Below are positions 14,632 to 21,789 of a stretch of 21,921 nt of DNA, one piece after another. A program made the position numbers and the translations under genes. Numbering within the stretch: the stretch's first letter is position 1; each line of letters begins with the position of its first letter. Under the pieces are notes generated by a model that had not been told where the DNA came from, did no database searches, and saw only the letters and a list, made by a program, of their open reading frames with translations. The stretch is from F1-20-MAGs016 sp046086245 (GTDB lineage: Bacteria > Planctomycetota > Planctomycetia > Pirellulales > UBA1268): assembly GCA_046086245.1 (NCBI GenBank), contig JBJSXB010000122.1:1-21921 (forward strand). The letters are read 5' to 3'.

Positions 14632-15339
14632 ATGTCGATCACGCTCACCTGGACCGGTCACGCCACCTGGCTCGTCGACACCGGCGCCGGCGTGCTCCTC
14701 GTCGATCCTTTCTTCGACGAGTGCCCGACCGCGAGCATCAAGGCGCAGGCGGTCGCCTGCGACGGGATCCTGGTGACCCACGGCCACTTCGACCATGTCG
14801 CCGATCTGGTGGCGATCGCGAAGCGGACCCGGGCGAAGGTGTATTGCAATTGGGAGATCGCCCAATGGCTCGCCGGCCAGGGGGTGACCGACACGCAGCC
14901 GATGAACCTCGGCGGCACCGTCGCCGTGCCCGGCGGCACCGCGCGGATGGAACTCGCCTGGCACTCCTCCAGCCTGCCCGACGGCACCTACGGGGGCACC
15001 GCCGCCGGCTGGCTGCTGTGCGCCGGTGGCGTCTCGGTCTACTTCGCGGGGGACACCGCGCTGTTTTCCGACATGGAACGAATCGGACGATCGGTGGCCG
15101 GCGGCCTCGACGTGGCGGTGCTCCCCATCGGCGACGTGTTCACGATGGGGCCGGCCGACTCGTTGGAGGCGATCCGCCTCCTCCGTCCCCGGATCGCGCT
15201 GGCCAGCCACCATGGCACGTGGCCGCCGATCACACAGGACGTCGCGGCATGGGCGCGGCGTGTCCACGCCGAGACGTCCGCCGAGCCCCGTGTGCTGGCT
15301 CCCGGTGAGCGGATCATGGTCGAGGTGGTGCGGGACTGA
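14632..15339 (+). CDS. Metallo-beta-lactamase-fold metal-dependent hydrolase (UPF0173-like)
   Basis: The 235-residue protein starts directly with the fold's first strands. The metal-binding motif THGHFDH (His50, His52, Asp54, His55) is intact. GDTALFSD near residue 145 supplies the bridging Asp, and ASHHGTWP supplies the last His. Length and the TWTGHATWLVDTG start fit the UPF0173/YtkL group of soluble hydrolases with unknown substrate. ATG 14632 is chosen because AAGGGG lies about 7 bases upstream and the fold begins right there; an upstream TTG is poorer. The last 26 bases overlap, tail to tail, with the Rieske gene on the other strand. Confidence 0.92.
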   Translation: MSITLTWTGHATWLVDTGAGVLLVDPFFDECPTASIKAQAVACDGILVTHGHFDHVADLVAIAKRTRAKVYCNWEIAQWLAGQGVTDTQPMNLGGTVAVPGGTARMELAWHSSSLPDGTYGGTAAGWLLCAGGVSVYFAGDTALFSDMERIGRSVAGGLDVAVLPIGDVFTMGPADSLEAIRLLRPRIALASHHGTWPPITQDVAAWARRVHAETSAEPRVLAPGERIMVEVVRD

Positions 15340-15745
15340 CAGGGGCGGGACCGTCCGGTTCCCGGCCACCGTCACCCGGCGGGCCCGCGCGTGTCGCGGC
15401 GCGGGACGCCGGAGGTGGCACCGCCACCTCGATCATGCCATCGACGACGCGCACCGCGAACACGTCGGCCTTGAGGCGCTCGTCGTCGCACCAGGCGCCG
15501 TCGTGGAGGCGGAAGCGCCAGGCATGCCACGGGCAGGTGACGACCGCCGTGCGAACACTCCCCGGCGAGAGCGGCCCGGAGGAGAGCGACGCCCCCATGT
15601 GCGGACACAAGTCGTCGATGGCAGCGTAGTCGCCGCCATCGAAGAACACCGCCACGAGCCTCCCAGCCACCTCGAAGCAGCGGCCCTCGCCCGCGGGAAT
15701 CTCGCCGACCCGCGCCACGGCGACGAAAGGGATCGGATCGTTCAT
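15314..15745 (-). CDS. Rieske [2Fe-2S] protein, NirD/ferredoxin type
   Basis: The 143-residue protein holds both cluster-binding boxes: CPHMG (Cys47, His49) and CPWHAW (Cys71, His74). There is no signal peptide or membrane segment, so it is a small soluble Rieske ferredoxin, as in nitrite reductase small subunits or dioxygenase electron-transfer components. No oxygenase or reductase gene is adjacent. The last 35 or so residues form a Pro/Ala/Gly-rich tail, and the end of that tail is encoded over the end of the hydrolase gene. The ATG is at 15745, without a ribosome binding site. It diverges from the HAD gene with only 20 bp between start codons. Confidence 0.92.
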   Translation of the reverse strand: MNDPIPFVAVARVGEIPAGEGRCFEVAGRLVAVFFDGGDYAAIDDLCPHMGASLSSGPLSPGSVRTAVVTCPWHAWRFRLHDGAWCDDERLKADVFAVRVVDGMIEVAVPPPASRAATRAGPPGDGGREPDGPAPVSPAPPRP

Positions 15746-15751
15746 GACGGC

Positions 15752-15758
15752 TACGATA
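15752..15758. promoter_or_regulatory. Shared, symmetrical -10 element between divergent Rieske and HAD genes
   Basis: The seven bases TACGATA contain TACGAT on the plus strand (15752-15757) and TATCGT on the minus strand (15758-15753). The plus hexamer ends 8 bases before ATG 15766; the minus hexamer ends 7 bases before ATG 15745. Neither gene has a Shine-Dalgarno sequence, so both transcripts would begin at or next to the start codon. The -35 regions would lie inside the opposite genes and are not evident. Confidence 0.4.
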
Positions 15759-15765
15759 CCCGATC

Positions 15766-16668
15766 ATGCCCGCCGACGAACCGACGCCCGTCGCCCGCCA
15801 CCGGGACATCCGGCTCCTCGTGCTCGATATCGATGGCACGATCACCGACTCCCTCCACGGGATTCCCGCCGCCACGCGCGACGCGATCGCCCGGATCGGA
15901 CGGGCAGGCATCCATGTGGCCCTGGCCACGGGCCGGCGCTATCGCGACGCGCTTCCGGTGGCCACGGCACTGGGCATCGACCAACCGCTCGTCACCGCGT
16001 CGGGTGGCCTGATCAAGCGCCCGCGCGACCACGCCACCCTGTTCGCCGCCCGCTTCGCCGCCGACACGCTGCAGAGGATCCTCGGCGTCATCGCCCGCCG
16101 TGGCTTCGATCCGGTGGTGTACACCGACGGCTTCGCCGCCGGTCACGACTTCACATGCCGACGTCTGCCCGCCGCGGAGATCGTCGATGCGACCGGGCTC
16201 GACGCCTATCTCGCGCGGAACCGCGCGGTCGCCCGGGTGCGTGCCGACCTCGTCACGGCTCCGCCGGCCGACGCCTTCGCGGGGTTCGCGATGGGCCCGC
16301 GCGAGGCGATGCTGGAGGTGGAAGCCGCCATCGCCGCCGCCTGCCCGGGGGAGGTGTCGCTCCACACGATCCGCAGCCCGCGCCTGCGCGAATGGATGTG
16401 CGAATTCGCACCGGCCGGTGTCACGAAGTGGTCCGGGGCGACTCGCTTGGCGGAGGCGCTGGGCATCACCGCCGCGGAGATCTGCGCCGTGGGCGACGAC
16501 CTCAACGACCTTCCGATGATCCGCAACGCGGGGTTGGGAATCGCCGTGGGCAATGCCGCCGAAGCCGTCCGCTCGGCCGCCCACCTCGTCGTCGCCACCA
16601 GCGATACCGGCGCCTTGGTCGAGGTGGCCGACCTGCTGCTCGCCGGCCGGACTACCGAGCCGACGTAG
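15766..16668 (+). CDS. HAD-superfamily phosphatase, Cof-like
   Basis: The 300-residue protein is a haloacid dehalogenase-type phosphohydrolase with a Cof-type cap. Motif I is VLDIDGTITD with Asp21 (nucleophile) and Asp23. Motif II is ALATGRR, with a conserved Thr. The Lys of motif III lies in TKWSGATRL, and motif IV is GDDLNDLPM (Asp244, Asp245, Asp248). Members dephosphorylate sugar phosphates, flavin mononucleotide or similar small phosphates; the substrate here is not evident. There is no ribosome binding site before the ATG, which fits a leaderless transcript from the element at 15752. Confidence 0.92.
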   Translation: MPADEPTPVARHRDIRLLVLDIDGTITDSLHGIPAATRDAIARIGRAGIHVALATGRRYRDALPVATALGIDQPLVTASGGLIKRPRDHATLFAARFAADTLQRILGVIARRGFDPVVYTDGFAAGHDFTCRRLPAAEIVDATGLDAYLARNRAVARVRADLVTAPPADAFAGFAMGPREAMLEVEAAIAAACPGEVSLHTIRSPRLREWMCEFAPAGVTKWSGATRLAEALGITAAEICAVGDDLNDLPMIRNAGLGIAVGNAAEAVRSAAHLVVATSDTGALVEVADLLLAGRTTEPT

Positions 16669-16712
16669 AGTGCCCCACTTGCCGCGCCCCGCCGGCGCCC
16701 GTCACAGGCGGC

Positions 16713-16742
16713 TTGTGCCGCGCGTTGCCATCGGCGTATATC
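16713..16742 (+). promoter_or_regulatory. Putative promoter of the two-gene unit at 16776
   Basis: TTGTGC (16713-16718) and TATATC (16737-16742) lie 18 bp apart in the 107-bp gap after the HAD gene. Transcription would start near 16749, leaving a leader of about 27 bases that includes the GAGGAAG ribosome binding site. Confidence 0.4.
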
Positions 16743-16775
16743 CCGCGGCGGTCGTGTGATCGAGGAAGCCGAGCC

Positions 16776-17258
16776 ATGGATATCACCGTCGAACGGCCCC
16801 GCACGAACTGCGCCCTCACCGGGCGAGCATTCGTCGCCGGGGAGACGGTCTATTCCGCCCTGGTACGCGACGGCGGTGCGCTGCGCCGCCACGACGTCGC
16901 CGCCGAAGCCTGGTGCGGTCCTCCGGCCGGCGCGCTGGCCTGGTGGCGCGGGACCCACAGCGTCGGTCCGGCCCGCGAGCCGATGGCCCCGATCGACGTG
17001 CTGCTCGACTTGCTCGAGGGTTTGGAGGGGCGCGACGACGACGCCCCACTGCGCTACCTGCTCGCGCTGGAACTCGTTCGGCGCCGCGTGCTGCGGATCG
17101 TCGATCCCAGGGAGCCGAAAGCGGCGGAGGGTCTGGAGTTCTCCTGCCGTCGACGGGAGAGCATCTACCGCATCGCCGCGATTCCCGGTCATCGTCTCAC
17201 CGACCCGGCGCTCGAGTCGCGCTTGGCGGGGCTGCTCTGGCCAGCGGAGGCGGCATGA
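16776..17258 (+). CDS. Conserved hypothetical protein of a planctomycete family
   Basis: The product is 160 residues, soluble, with no signal peptide. The N-terminal part has a single Cys in TNCALTGRAFVAGETVYSAL, where planctomycete relatives often carry paired Cys resembling a zinc ribbon; here the second pair is missing. The middle part DDAPLRYLLALELVRRRVLRI is a basic amphipathic helical segment typical of the family, and FSCRRRESIYRI follows it. The function is not known to me. ATG 16776 is chosen for GAGGAAG about 8 bases upstream. Its stop overlaps the start of the next gene (ATGA), so the two are almost certainly translated together. Confidence 0.85.
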   Translation: MDITVERPRTNCALTGRAFVAGETVYSALVRDGGALRRHDVAAEAWCGPPAGALAWWRGTHSVGPAREPMAPIDVLLDLLEGLEGRDDDAPLRYLLALELVRRRVLRIVDPREPKAAEGLEFSCRRRESIYRIAAIPGHRLTDPALESRLAGLLWPAEAA

Positions 17259-18157
17259 TCCCGGCCCCCGAGACCGCCCCGGTGCGGCGCTACGTCGCGC
17301 TGCTGCTGGCCGTCGCCGCGGTCGCCTCGAGCGGCGCCTCGTGCCCGCAGCTGATCCGCGGCTACCAGGTGGGCACGATGCCGTTGCCCCGCACGCTGCC
17401 GCCACAACCGACGCTCGATCAGGTGATCGCCACCGTTCACGACAACACCCAGCGCGTGCGGAGCCTGATGGTCCCGCAGGCGGTGCTGTCGGTGCCCGGC
17501 GTCCCGCGGCTCTCGGCTCAGGTGGCGTGCGAGCCACCACGTCGCTTTCGGCTGCGCGCACAGACCGCCGTCACCGGCGGTGAACTCGACCTCGGCAGCA
17601 ACGACGATCTGTTCTGGCTATGGATCCGCCGCCACGAGCCGCCAGTGATGCTCTACTGCCGCCACGACGCCTTCGAGCGGTCCGCCGCGCGGCGCATCGT
17701 CCCGCTGAAGGCCGAGTGGATGCCCGAGCTCCTCGGTCTGGTCACGTTCCGACCGGAGGACCGTCACGAAGGGCCGGTGCCACTGCCCGACGGCCGCCTC
17801 GAGATCCGCACCCGCATCGCCGGTCCTGACGAAGAGCGCGTCAAGTCGACGATCGTCGACGGCACGACCGGTTTGGTGGTCGAACAGCATCTGTTCTCCG
17901 CCGCCGGCGAACGCCTCGCCAGCGTCCGCACCAGCCGGCATCGCGTCGATCCGCCGTCCGGTGCGGCCCTGCCGCACCTCGTCGAGGTCTCCTGGCCGAC
18001 CTCGCAACTCGATTTTCAGCTCGATCTCTCCAGCGTCACCACCAACCTGCCGATGGCCGACCCCGGGCAGTTGTGGCAGATGCCCTCCTACAGCGGTTTT
18101 CAGCCGGTCGATCTCTCCGACCCTGCGGTGGTGCTCGCTCCCGCCGCCGCCCGCTGA
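17255..18157 (+). CDS. Exported protein, possibly LolA-like fold, function unknown
   Basis: The product is 300 residues. An N-terminal hydrophobic segment (about 12-27) follows a basic start and ends in SSGASC, a weak candidate lipobox, so it may be a lipoprotein or a secreted protein. The remainder is predicted beta-rich: repeated short strands with SLMVPQAVLSVPGV, ELDLGSNDDLFWLWIRR and a later FQLDLSSVTTNLP resemble the curved sheet of LolA/LolB-like and DUF4292-type proteins. That fold guess is an inference. The ATG follows a GGAGG and overlaps the stop of the upstream gene, suggesting translational coupling. Confidence 0.82.
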   Translation: MIPAPETAPVRRYVALLLAVAAVASSGASCPQLIRGYQVGTMPLPRTLPPQPTLDQVIATVHDNTQRVRSLMVPQAVLSVPGVPRLSAQVACEPPRRFRLRAQTAVTGGELDLGSNDDLFWLWIRRHEPPVMLYCRHDAFERSAARRIVPLKAEWMPELLGLVTFRPEDRHEGPVPLPDGRLEIRTRIAGPDEERVKSTIVDGTTGLVVEQHLFSAAGERLASVRTSRHRVDPPSGAALPHLVEVSWPTSQLDFQLDLSSVTTNLPMADPGQLWQMPSYSGFQPVDLSDPAVVLAPAAAR

Positions 18158-18240
18158 CCGCGCCGCCGCCCCTTCCCAACGCGGCCCCGGGATGACAGGC
18201 TCTGGCGTCCCGCCGTCCGCCCCCCGAGGAGTGCCACGCC

Positions 18241-20184
18241 GTGCGTTTCGCCCTCTTGGCCCCGTGGCTGGTGCTCGCGCTGCCGACGGTGCTCGTCCGC
18301 GCCGAGGAAGCAGCCGTCTCCCCACCCGAGGCAATCAGTGTCGAGGGGATGCCGCCGGTGCCGCGGCGCATCGCGGACCGCGCCCGACGGTTCACGGAAT
18401 TCCGGTCCGCGGCCTTCCAGGATTGGCATCCGACCCAACGGCAGATCCTCGTCACGACCCGGTTCGGCGACACCGCGCAGGTGCACCGTGTCGGCGCGCC
18501 GGGTGCCGCGCGGACGCAGCTCACCTTCGGCACCGAGCCGGTCGCCGCCGCGACCTTCGACCCCCGCGGTGCCGCGTTCATCATCTTCACGCGCGACACC
18601 GGCGGCAACGAATTCACGCAACTGCACCGGCTCGATCTCGCGGACGGCGAAACCACGCTGCTCACCGACGGGGGCCGCTCGCAGAACGGCGGCTTGGTGT
18701 GGAGCCGGGCCGGCGATCGATTCGCCTACGCGTCCACCAGACGCAACGGCGCCGATCGCGACATCCGCATGATGGATCCCGCCGATCCCTCGTCCGACCG
18801 GATCGTCGTCGAGTGCTCGGGGGGTGGCTGGTCGGTGGAGGATTGGTCGCCCGACGATCGGCAGCTGTTGCTGCGCGAGTACCTGTCGATCAACCGTGCC
18901 CATCTCTCCATCGTCGACGTCGCCTCCGGCGCGCGGCGGCGGATCACCGCCGACGCCGGCGACGTGGCCCACGGCCGTGCGCGGTTCACCGACGATGGCC
19001 GCGGGGTGATCACCACGTCCGATCGCGACGGCGAATTCCTCCGCCTCTGTCGGATCGACGTCGCGAGCGGTGCCGTCGCCCCCGTGGTGACGGACATCCC
19101 CTGGGACGTGGAGGATTTCGAGCCCGCGCCCGACGGCCGGACCGTCGCTTTCGTGACCAACGAGGCCGGCGCGTCGGTGCTCCGCCTGCTCGACGCGGAC
19201 ACCGGACGCCACCGCCCCGTGGCCGGGGTGCCGCCGGGGGTGATCCGCCTCGGCCCGTGGCGCCGCGGGGGAGGAGAGTTCGGCATCTCGGTCGAGTCGG
19301 CCCGCAGCCCGGCCGACGCGTGGTCGGTCGATGCCGCGACGGGCACGCTGTCGCGGTGGACGGAAAGCGAGACCGGCGGATTGGTGACCGCGCGGCTGCC
19401 CGAGGCGGAATCGGTCCGCTGGAAGTCGTTCGACGGGCGCGAGATCAGCGGTTTCCGCTACCGTCCGCCGGCCCGCTTCAACGGACCGCGTCCGGTCGTG
19501 ATCGTGATCCATGGCGGCCCCGAGGGCCAGTCGCGGCCGGTGTTCCTCGGCAGGAGCAATTTCCTGCTCGATGAACTCGGACTCACGCTCATCTACCCCA
19601 ACGTGCGTGGGTCGAGCGGCTTCGGCAAGACCTTCCTCAAGCTCGACAACGGTCTTGACCGGATGGCGAGCGTCCGCGACATCTCGGCGCTCCTCGACTG
19701 GATCGCGACGCAACCCGACCTCGACGCGTCACGCGTGATGGTCACCGGTGGTAGCTACGGCGGATTCATGACGCTCGCCGTGTCGGTCGCCGAGGCCGAT
19801 CGCATCCGCTGTGGTCTCGACATCGTCGGGATCTCGCATTTCGGCACGTTCCTCCGCAACACCGAAAGCTACCGCCGCGACCTGCGGCGGGTGGAGTACG
19901 GCGACGAACGCGAGCCCGACGTCGCGGCGTTCTTCGAGCGGATCGCTCCTCTCAACAACGCCGATCGCATCTCCAAGCCGCTGTTCGTGGTGCAGGGGGG
20001 CAACGACCCCCGTGTCCCGCGCAGCGAAGCGGATCAGATGGTCGCGAAGGTGCGTGGTACGGGCACCCCGCTGTGGTACATGGTGGCGAGCGACGAGGGA
20101 CACGGCTTCCGGAAGAAGGCCAACGCCGACTTCCAGTTCTGGTCAACCGTGCTGTTCATCGAGCGGCATCTGCTCGGTGACTGA
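18241..20184 (+). CDS. Secreted S9 family prolyl oligopeptidase-like serine peptidase
   Basis: The product is 647 residues. A short signal peptide (FALLAPWLVLALPTVLVRA, cleavage near residue 22) sends it out of the cytoplasm. An N-terminal seven-bladed TolB/DPP-type beta-propeller covers about 45-380. The alpha/beta-hydrolase domain (about 400-647) has the complete triad: Ser505 in GGSYGG, Asp589 in GGNDPRV and His621 in DEGHGF. It should cleave short peptides; preference for proline is family knowledge and not shown here. GTG 18241 is chosen because GAGGAG lies about 9 bases upstream and the signal peptide begins there. It follows the two-gene unit after 83 bp and may be read from the same or its own promoter. 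Confidence 0.94.
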   Translation: MRFALLAPWLVLALPTVLVRAEEAAVSPPEAISVEGMPPVPRRIADRARRFTEFRSAAFQDWHPTQRQILVTTRFGDTAQVHRVGAPGAARTQLTFGTEPVAAATFDPRGAAFIIFTRDTGGNEFTQLHRLDLADGETTLLTDGGRSQNGGLVWSRAGDRFAYASTRRNGADRDIRMMDPADPSSDRIVVECSGGGWSVEDWSPDDRQLLLREYLSINRAHLSIVDVASGARRRITADAGDVAHGRARFTDDGRGVITTSDRDGEFLRLCRIDVASGAVAPVVTDIPWDVEDFEPAPDGRTVAFVTNEAGASVLRLLDADTGRHRPVAGVPPGVIRLGPWRRGGGEFGISVESARSPADAWSVDAATGTLSRWTESETGGLVTARLPEAESVRWKSFDGREISGFRYRPPARFNGPRPVVIVIHGGPEGQSRPVFLGRSNFLLDELGLTLIYPNVRGSSGFGKTFLKLDNGLDRMASVRDISALLDWIATQPDLDASRVMVTGGSYGGFMTLAVSVAEADRIRCGLDIVGISHFGTFLRNTESYRRDLRRVEYGDEREPDVAAFFERIAPLNNADRISKPLFVVQGGNDPRVPRSEADQMVAKVRGTGTPLWYMVASDEGHGFRKKANADFQFWSTVLFIERHLLGD

Positions 20185-20216
20185 TCGCGTTCCGTCCACG
20201 CGTGGCGTGGCTGGCT

Positions 20217-20843
20217 TCAGCGAGGGGGCAACTGCGCGGCGGCGGAGCGCATCTTGTCGCGCGCTCTCGACAGCGCCGGACCGATCGAACCCAACGGCAG
20301 TCCGGTGAGGCGGCTGATCTCGCCGTAACTGCGCGCCTCGAGGTGGTGGAGCCGCACCAGCCGGGCCTCGTCCTCGTCGAGCCCCCCGAGCAGTGCCTCG
20401 ATCTCCTCGCGATCATGCGTCGCCGACCGCGGATCGTGGGTCGCCTCCGGCCCTCCCGCGGGGGCGATGCGGGCCCCACGGCGGGCGACGAGGTATCGCA
20501 CGGTGACCCGGCGCGCGATCACCGTGAGGTACGTGGCGAGGCTCGACTGGCCGGAAAACCGCCGCAGGACGGCCGCGTCGTCGCGGACCACCTCGAGAAG
20601 CACCTCGGCGACGACGTCGTCACGGTCCGCCGTCGCCAACTCGGCGCCGCGTTGCCGGGCGGTACAAGCCGCCACGTGGGCGAACAGGCCGCCGAAGCGG
20701 GCGACGAAGGCGTCCCAAGCCCCCGGTACGGCGTCGACACACGCGCGAAGAAGTTCGGCATCGGGTGCCGTCGCCGCGGGCCGACTGCCGGCCCTCCTCC
20801 GCCCCTCCTCCGGCCCGGAGTCCGGATCGGTGGCTCCCGCCAT
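20217..20843 (-). CDS. ECF-type RNA polymerase sigma factor
   Basis: The 208-residue protein has a sigma-70 region 2 (about 28-105), including FSGQSSLATYLTVIARR, and a region 4 helix-turn-helix (about 140-200): RLHHLEARSYGEISRLTGLPLGSIGPALSRAR. Region 3 is absent, as in ECF sigma factors. A charged, Pro/Gly-rich N-terminal tail of about 27 residues precedes region 2. No anti-sigma factor or membrane sensor kinase is next to it. The ATG has GGAG upstream. It converges with the peptidase gene (32 bp) and diverges from the ferredoxin gene across about 300 bp. Confidence 0.9.
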   Translation of the reverse strand: MAGATDPDSGPEEGRRRAGSRPAATAPDAELLRACVDAVPGAWDAFVARFGGLFAHVAACTARQRGAELATADRDDVVAEVLLEVVRDDAAVLRRFSGQSSLATYLTVIARRVTVRYLVARRGARIAPAGGPEATHDPRSATHDREEIEALLGGLDEDEARLVRLHHLEARSYGEISRLTGLPLGSIGPALSRARDKMRSAAAQLPPR

Positions 20844-21069
20844 GGCGCTCTCCGCGATCGGCTGGCATCGGCGGCAGGGTGGCCGCCCTCACAACGCTCG
20901 TGAAGATACCAAATCGGCGTCCGATCGACGCCGCCCGACGGGACGCGCGGCGCCTTTTCCGCGGCCTTCGCGGCCGTCGCGAGCGGGTGTCGCCGTCGCC
21001 CTGCGGGGCGGCTTCGCGCCCCCCTTCCGGCTCACGGCACGGGGGTCAAAAAGCCGATGCCTGGATTCG
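20844..21069. other. Non-coding interval between sigma factor and ferredoxin genes
   Basis: No gene is supported. An AAGATA at 20903-20908 reads TATCTT on the minus strand and could be the -10 of the sigma factor gene. The middle (about 20940-21030) is extremely GC-rich with short self-complementary stretches. The right end leads into the ferredoxin promoter. Confidence 0.4.
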
Positions 21070-21098
21070 TTGACAGCCTCGGCGGCCGCACCTACGAT
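21070..21098 (+). promoter_or_regulatory. Near-consensus promoter of the ferredoxin gene
   Basis: TTGACA (21070-21075) is a perfect -35, followed by exactly 17 bp and TACGAT (21093-21098), four of six to the -10 consensus. Transcription would start near 21105, giving a leader of about 42 bases. This is the clearest housekeeping-type promoter in the window. Confidence 0.65.
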
Positions 21099-21146
21099 TC
21101 CGCGCAACCGTCAAGGACAGCCGTATTCGCCCGGAGTGATTCCGAC

Positions 21147-21419
21147 ATGACGCACGTCGTCGCCGAACCCTGCTTCGCCTGCAAATACACCGATTGCGTG
21201 GTGGTCTGCCCCGTGGAGTGCTTCTACGAGGGGGACAAGATGGTGTACATCCACCCCGACGAGTGCATCGACTGCGAGGCCTGCGTGCCCGAGTGCCCGG
21301 TCGAGGCGATCTTCCATGAAGACAACCTGCCCGCCGACTGGAAGGACTTCAAGCCGCTCAACGCCGAGATGGCTCCCCAGTGCCCGGTGATCACCGAGAA
21401 GAAAGAACCGCTCTGCTGA
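21147..21419 (+). CDS. fdxA: Seven-iron ferredoxin ([3Fe-4S] plus [4Fe-4S])
   Basis: The 90-residue protein carries soluble electrons at low potential. The cysteine spacing matches Azotobacter-type ferredoxin I: Cys9, Cys17 and Cys50 for the [3Fe-4S] cluster, and Cys21, Cys40, Cys43 and Cys46 for the [4Fe-4S] cluster. Cys12 is present as an extra residue, as in many family members. YTDCVVVCPVECFYEG and HPDECIDCEACVPECPVEAI are the typical stretches. I chose ATG 21147 because the family starts two or three residues before the HVVAEPC motif and GGAG lies 10 bases upstream; a longer upstream frame would run across the promoter. No redox partner gene is adjacent. Confidence 0.95.
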   Translation: MTHVVAEPCFACKYTDCVVVCPVECFYEGDKMVYIHPDECIDCEACVPECPVEAIFHEDNLPADWKDFKPLNAEMAPQCPVITEKKEPLC

Positions 21420-21450
21420 TCGGCTGAATGCTTCGGGGCCGGGTGAACAC

Positions 21451-21503
21451 TGCTGGCTTTGTGGGCCATTGCTGGCTTTCTGGGCCGGTGGCTTTGTGGG
21501 CCG
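21451..21503. repeat. Three imperfect tandem copies of a 16-19 bp unit
   Basis: The unit is close to CTGGCTTTGTGGGCC: copies at 21451-21468, 21469-21487 (T changed to C after the T-run) and 21488-21503 (shortened at the left). They are directly adjacent. Confidence 0.6.
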
Positions 21504-21513
21504 GGCGGGCCAC

Positions 21514-21545
21514 CGCAGGTCAGTGTGGGCTATCGCAGGTCAGTG
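21514..21545. repeat. Direct repeat of 12 bp
   Basis: CGCAGGTCAGTG occurs at 21514-21525 and again at 21534-21545, 20 bp apart start to start. Confidence 0.6.
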
Positions 21546-21634
21546 ATTGTGCGGAGGGTCCGGTCTTGCCGGGGCGGCCGGGCAGGTGCCACCAACTCCG
21601 GATGGGGGTGCATGCCGCGCCGAAGGCGCATCTT

Positions 21635-21673
21635 GCTAAGCACGGCTCCACGCTGATGGCTAAGCACGGCTCC
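21635..21673. repeat. Direct repeat of 15 bp
   Basis: GCTAAGCACGGCTCC occurs at 21635-21649 and 21659-21673, 24 bp apart start to start, both perfect. Confidence 0.65.
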
Positions 21674-21774
21674 CCGAACACGCATACCGCGCCGGGGCGT
21701 CGCGTGAACATCAGGCGTGAGCAGCAGCGGCCGCCAGCAGCGTGCCGGCCCGCAGCAGCGCTGCCCAGCCGATT

Positions 21775-21788
21775 GCCGCGAACGCGGC
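21775..21788 (-). terminator. Small hairpin after the edge ORF
   Basis: GCCGCG, two bases, CGCGGC form a perfect 6-bp stem that begins one base after the stop codon of the minus-strand ORF at 21790. No T-run follows, so termination is only suggested. Confidence 0.2.
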
Positions 21789-21789
21789 T

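Larger units (their letters stand above)
21420..21789. other. Repeat-rich non-coding interval
   Basis: Three different sets of short direct repeats follow one another between the ferredoxin gene and the window edge (21451-21503, 21514-21545, 21635-21673). No convincing gene is seen on either strand. Composition and repeat content differ from the compact gene-dense DNA to the left. It could be a decayed mobile or integron-like segment, but no recombinase is visible. Confidence 0.5.

Noticed and set aside
13410..14648. A 412-codon minus-strand frame opposite the isomerase-like gene
   Set aside because: It is Ser/Arg/Ala-rich and without family motifs, while the plus strand shows a coherent fold-like protein.
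21450..21680. A CRISPR array in the repeat-rich edge segment
   Set aside because: The repeats are 12-19 bp, of three unrelated kinds, with at most three copies and no regular spacers.
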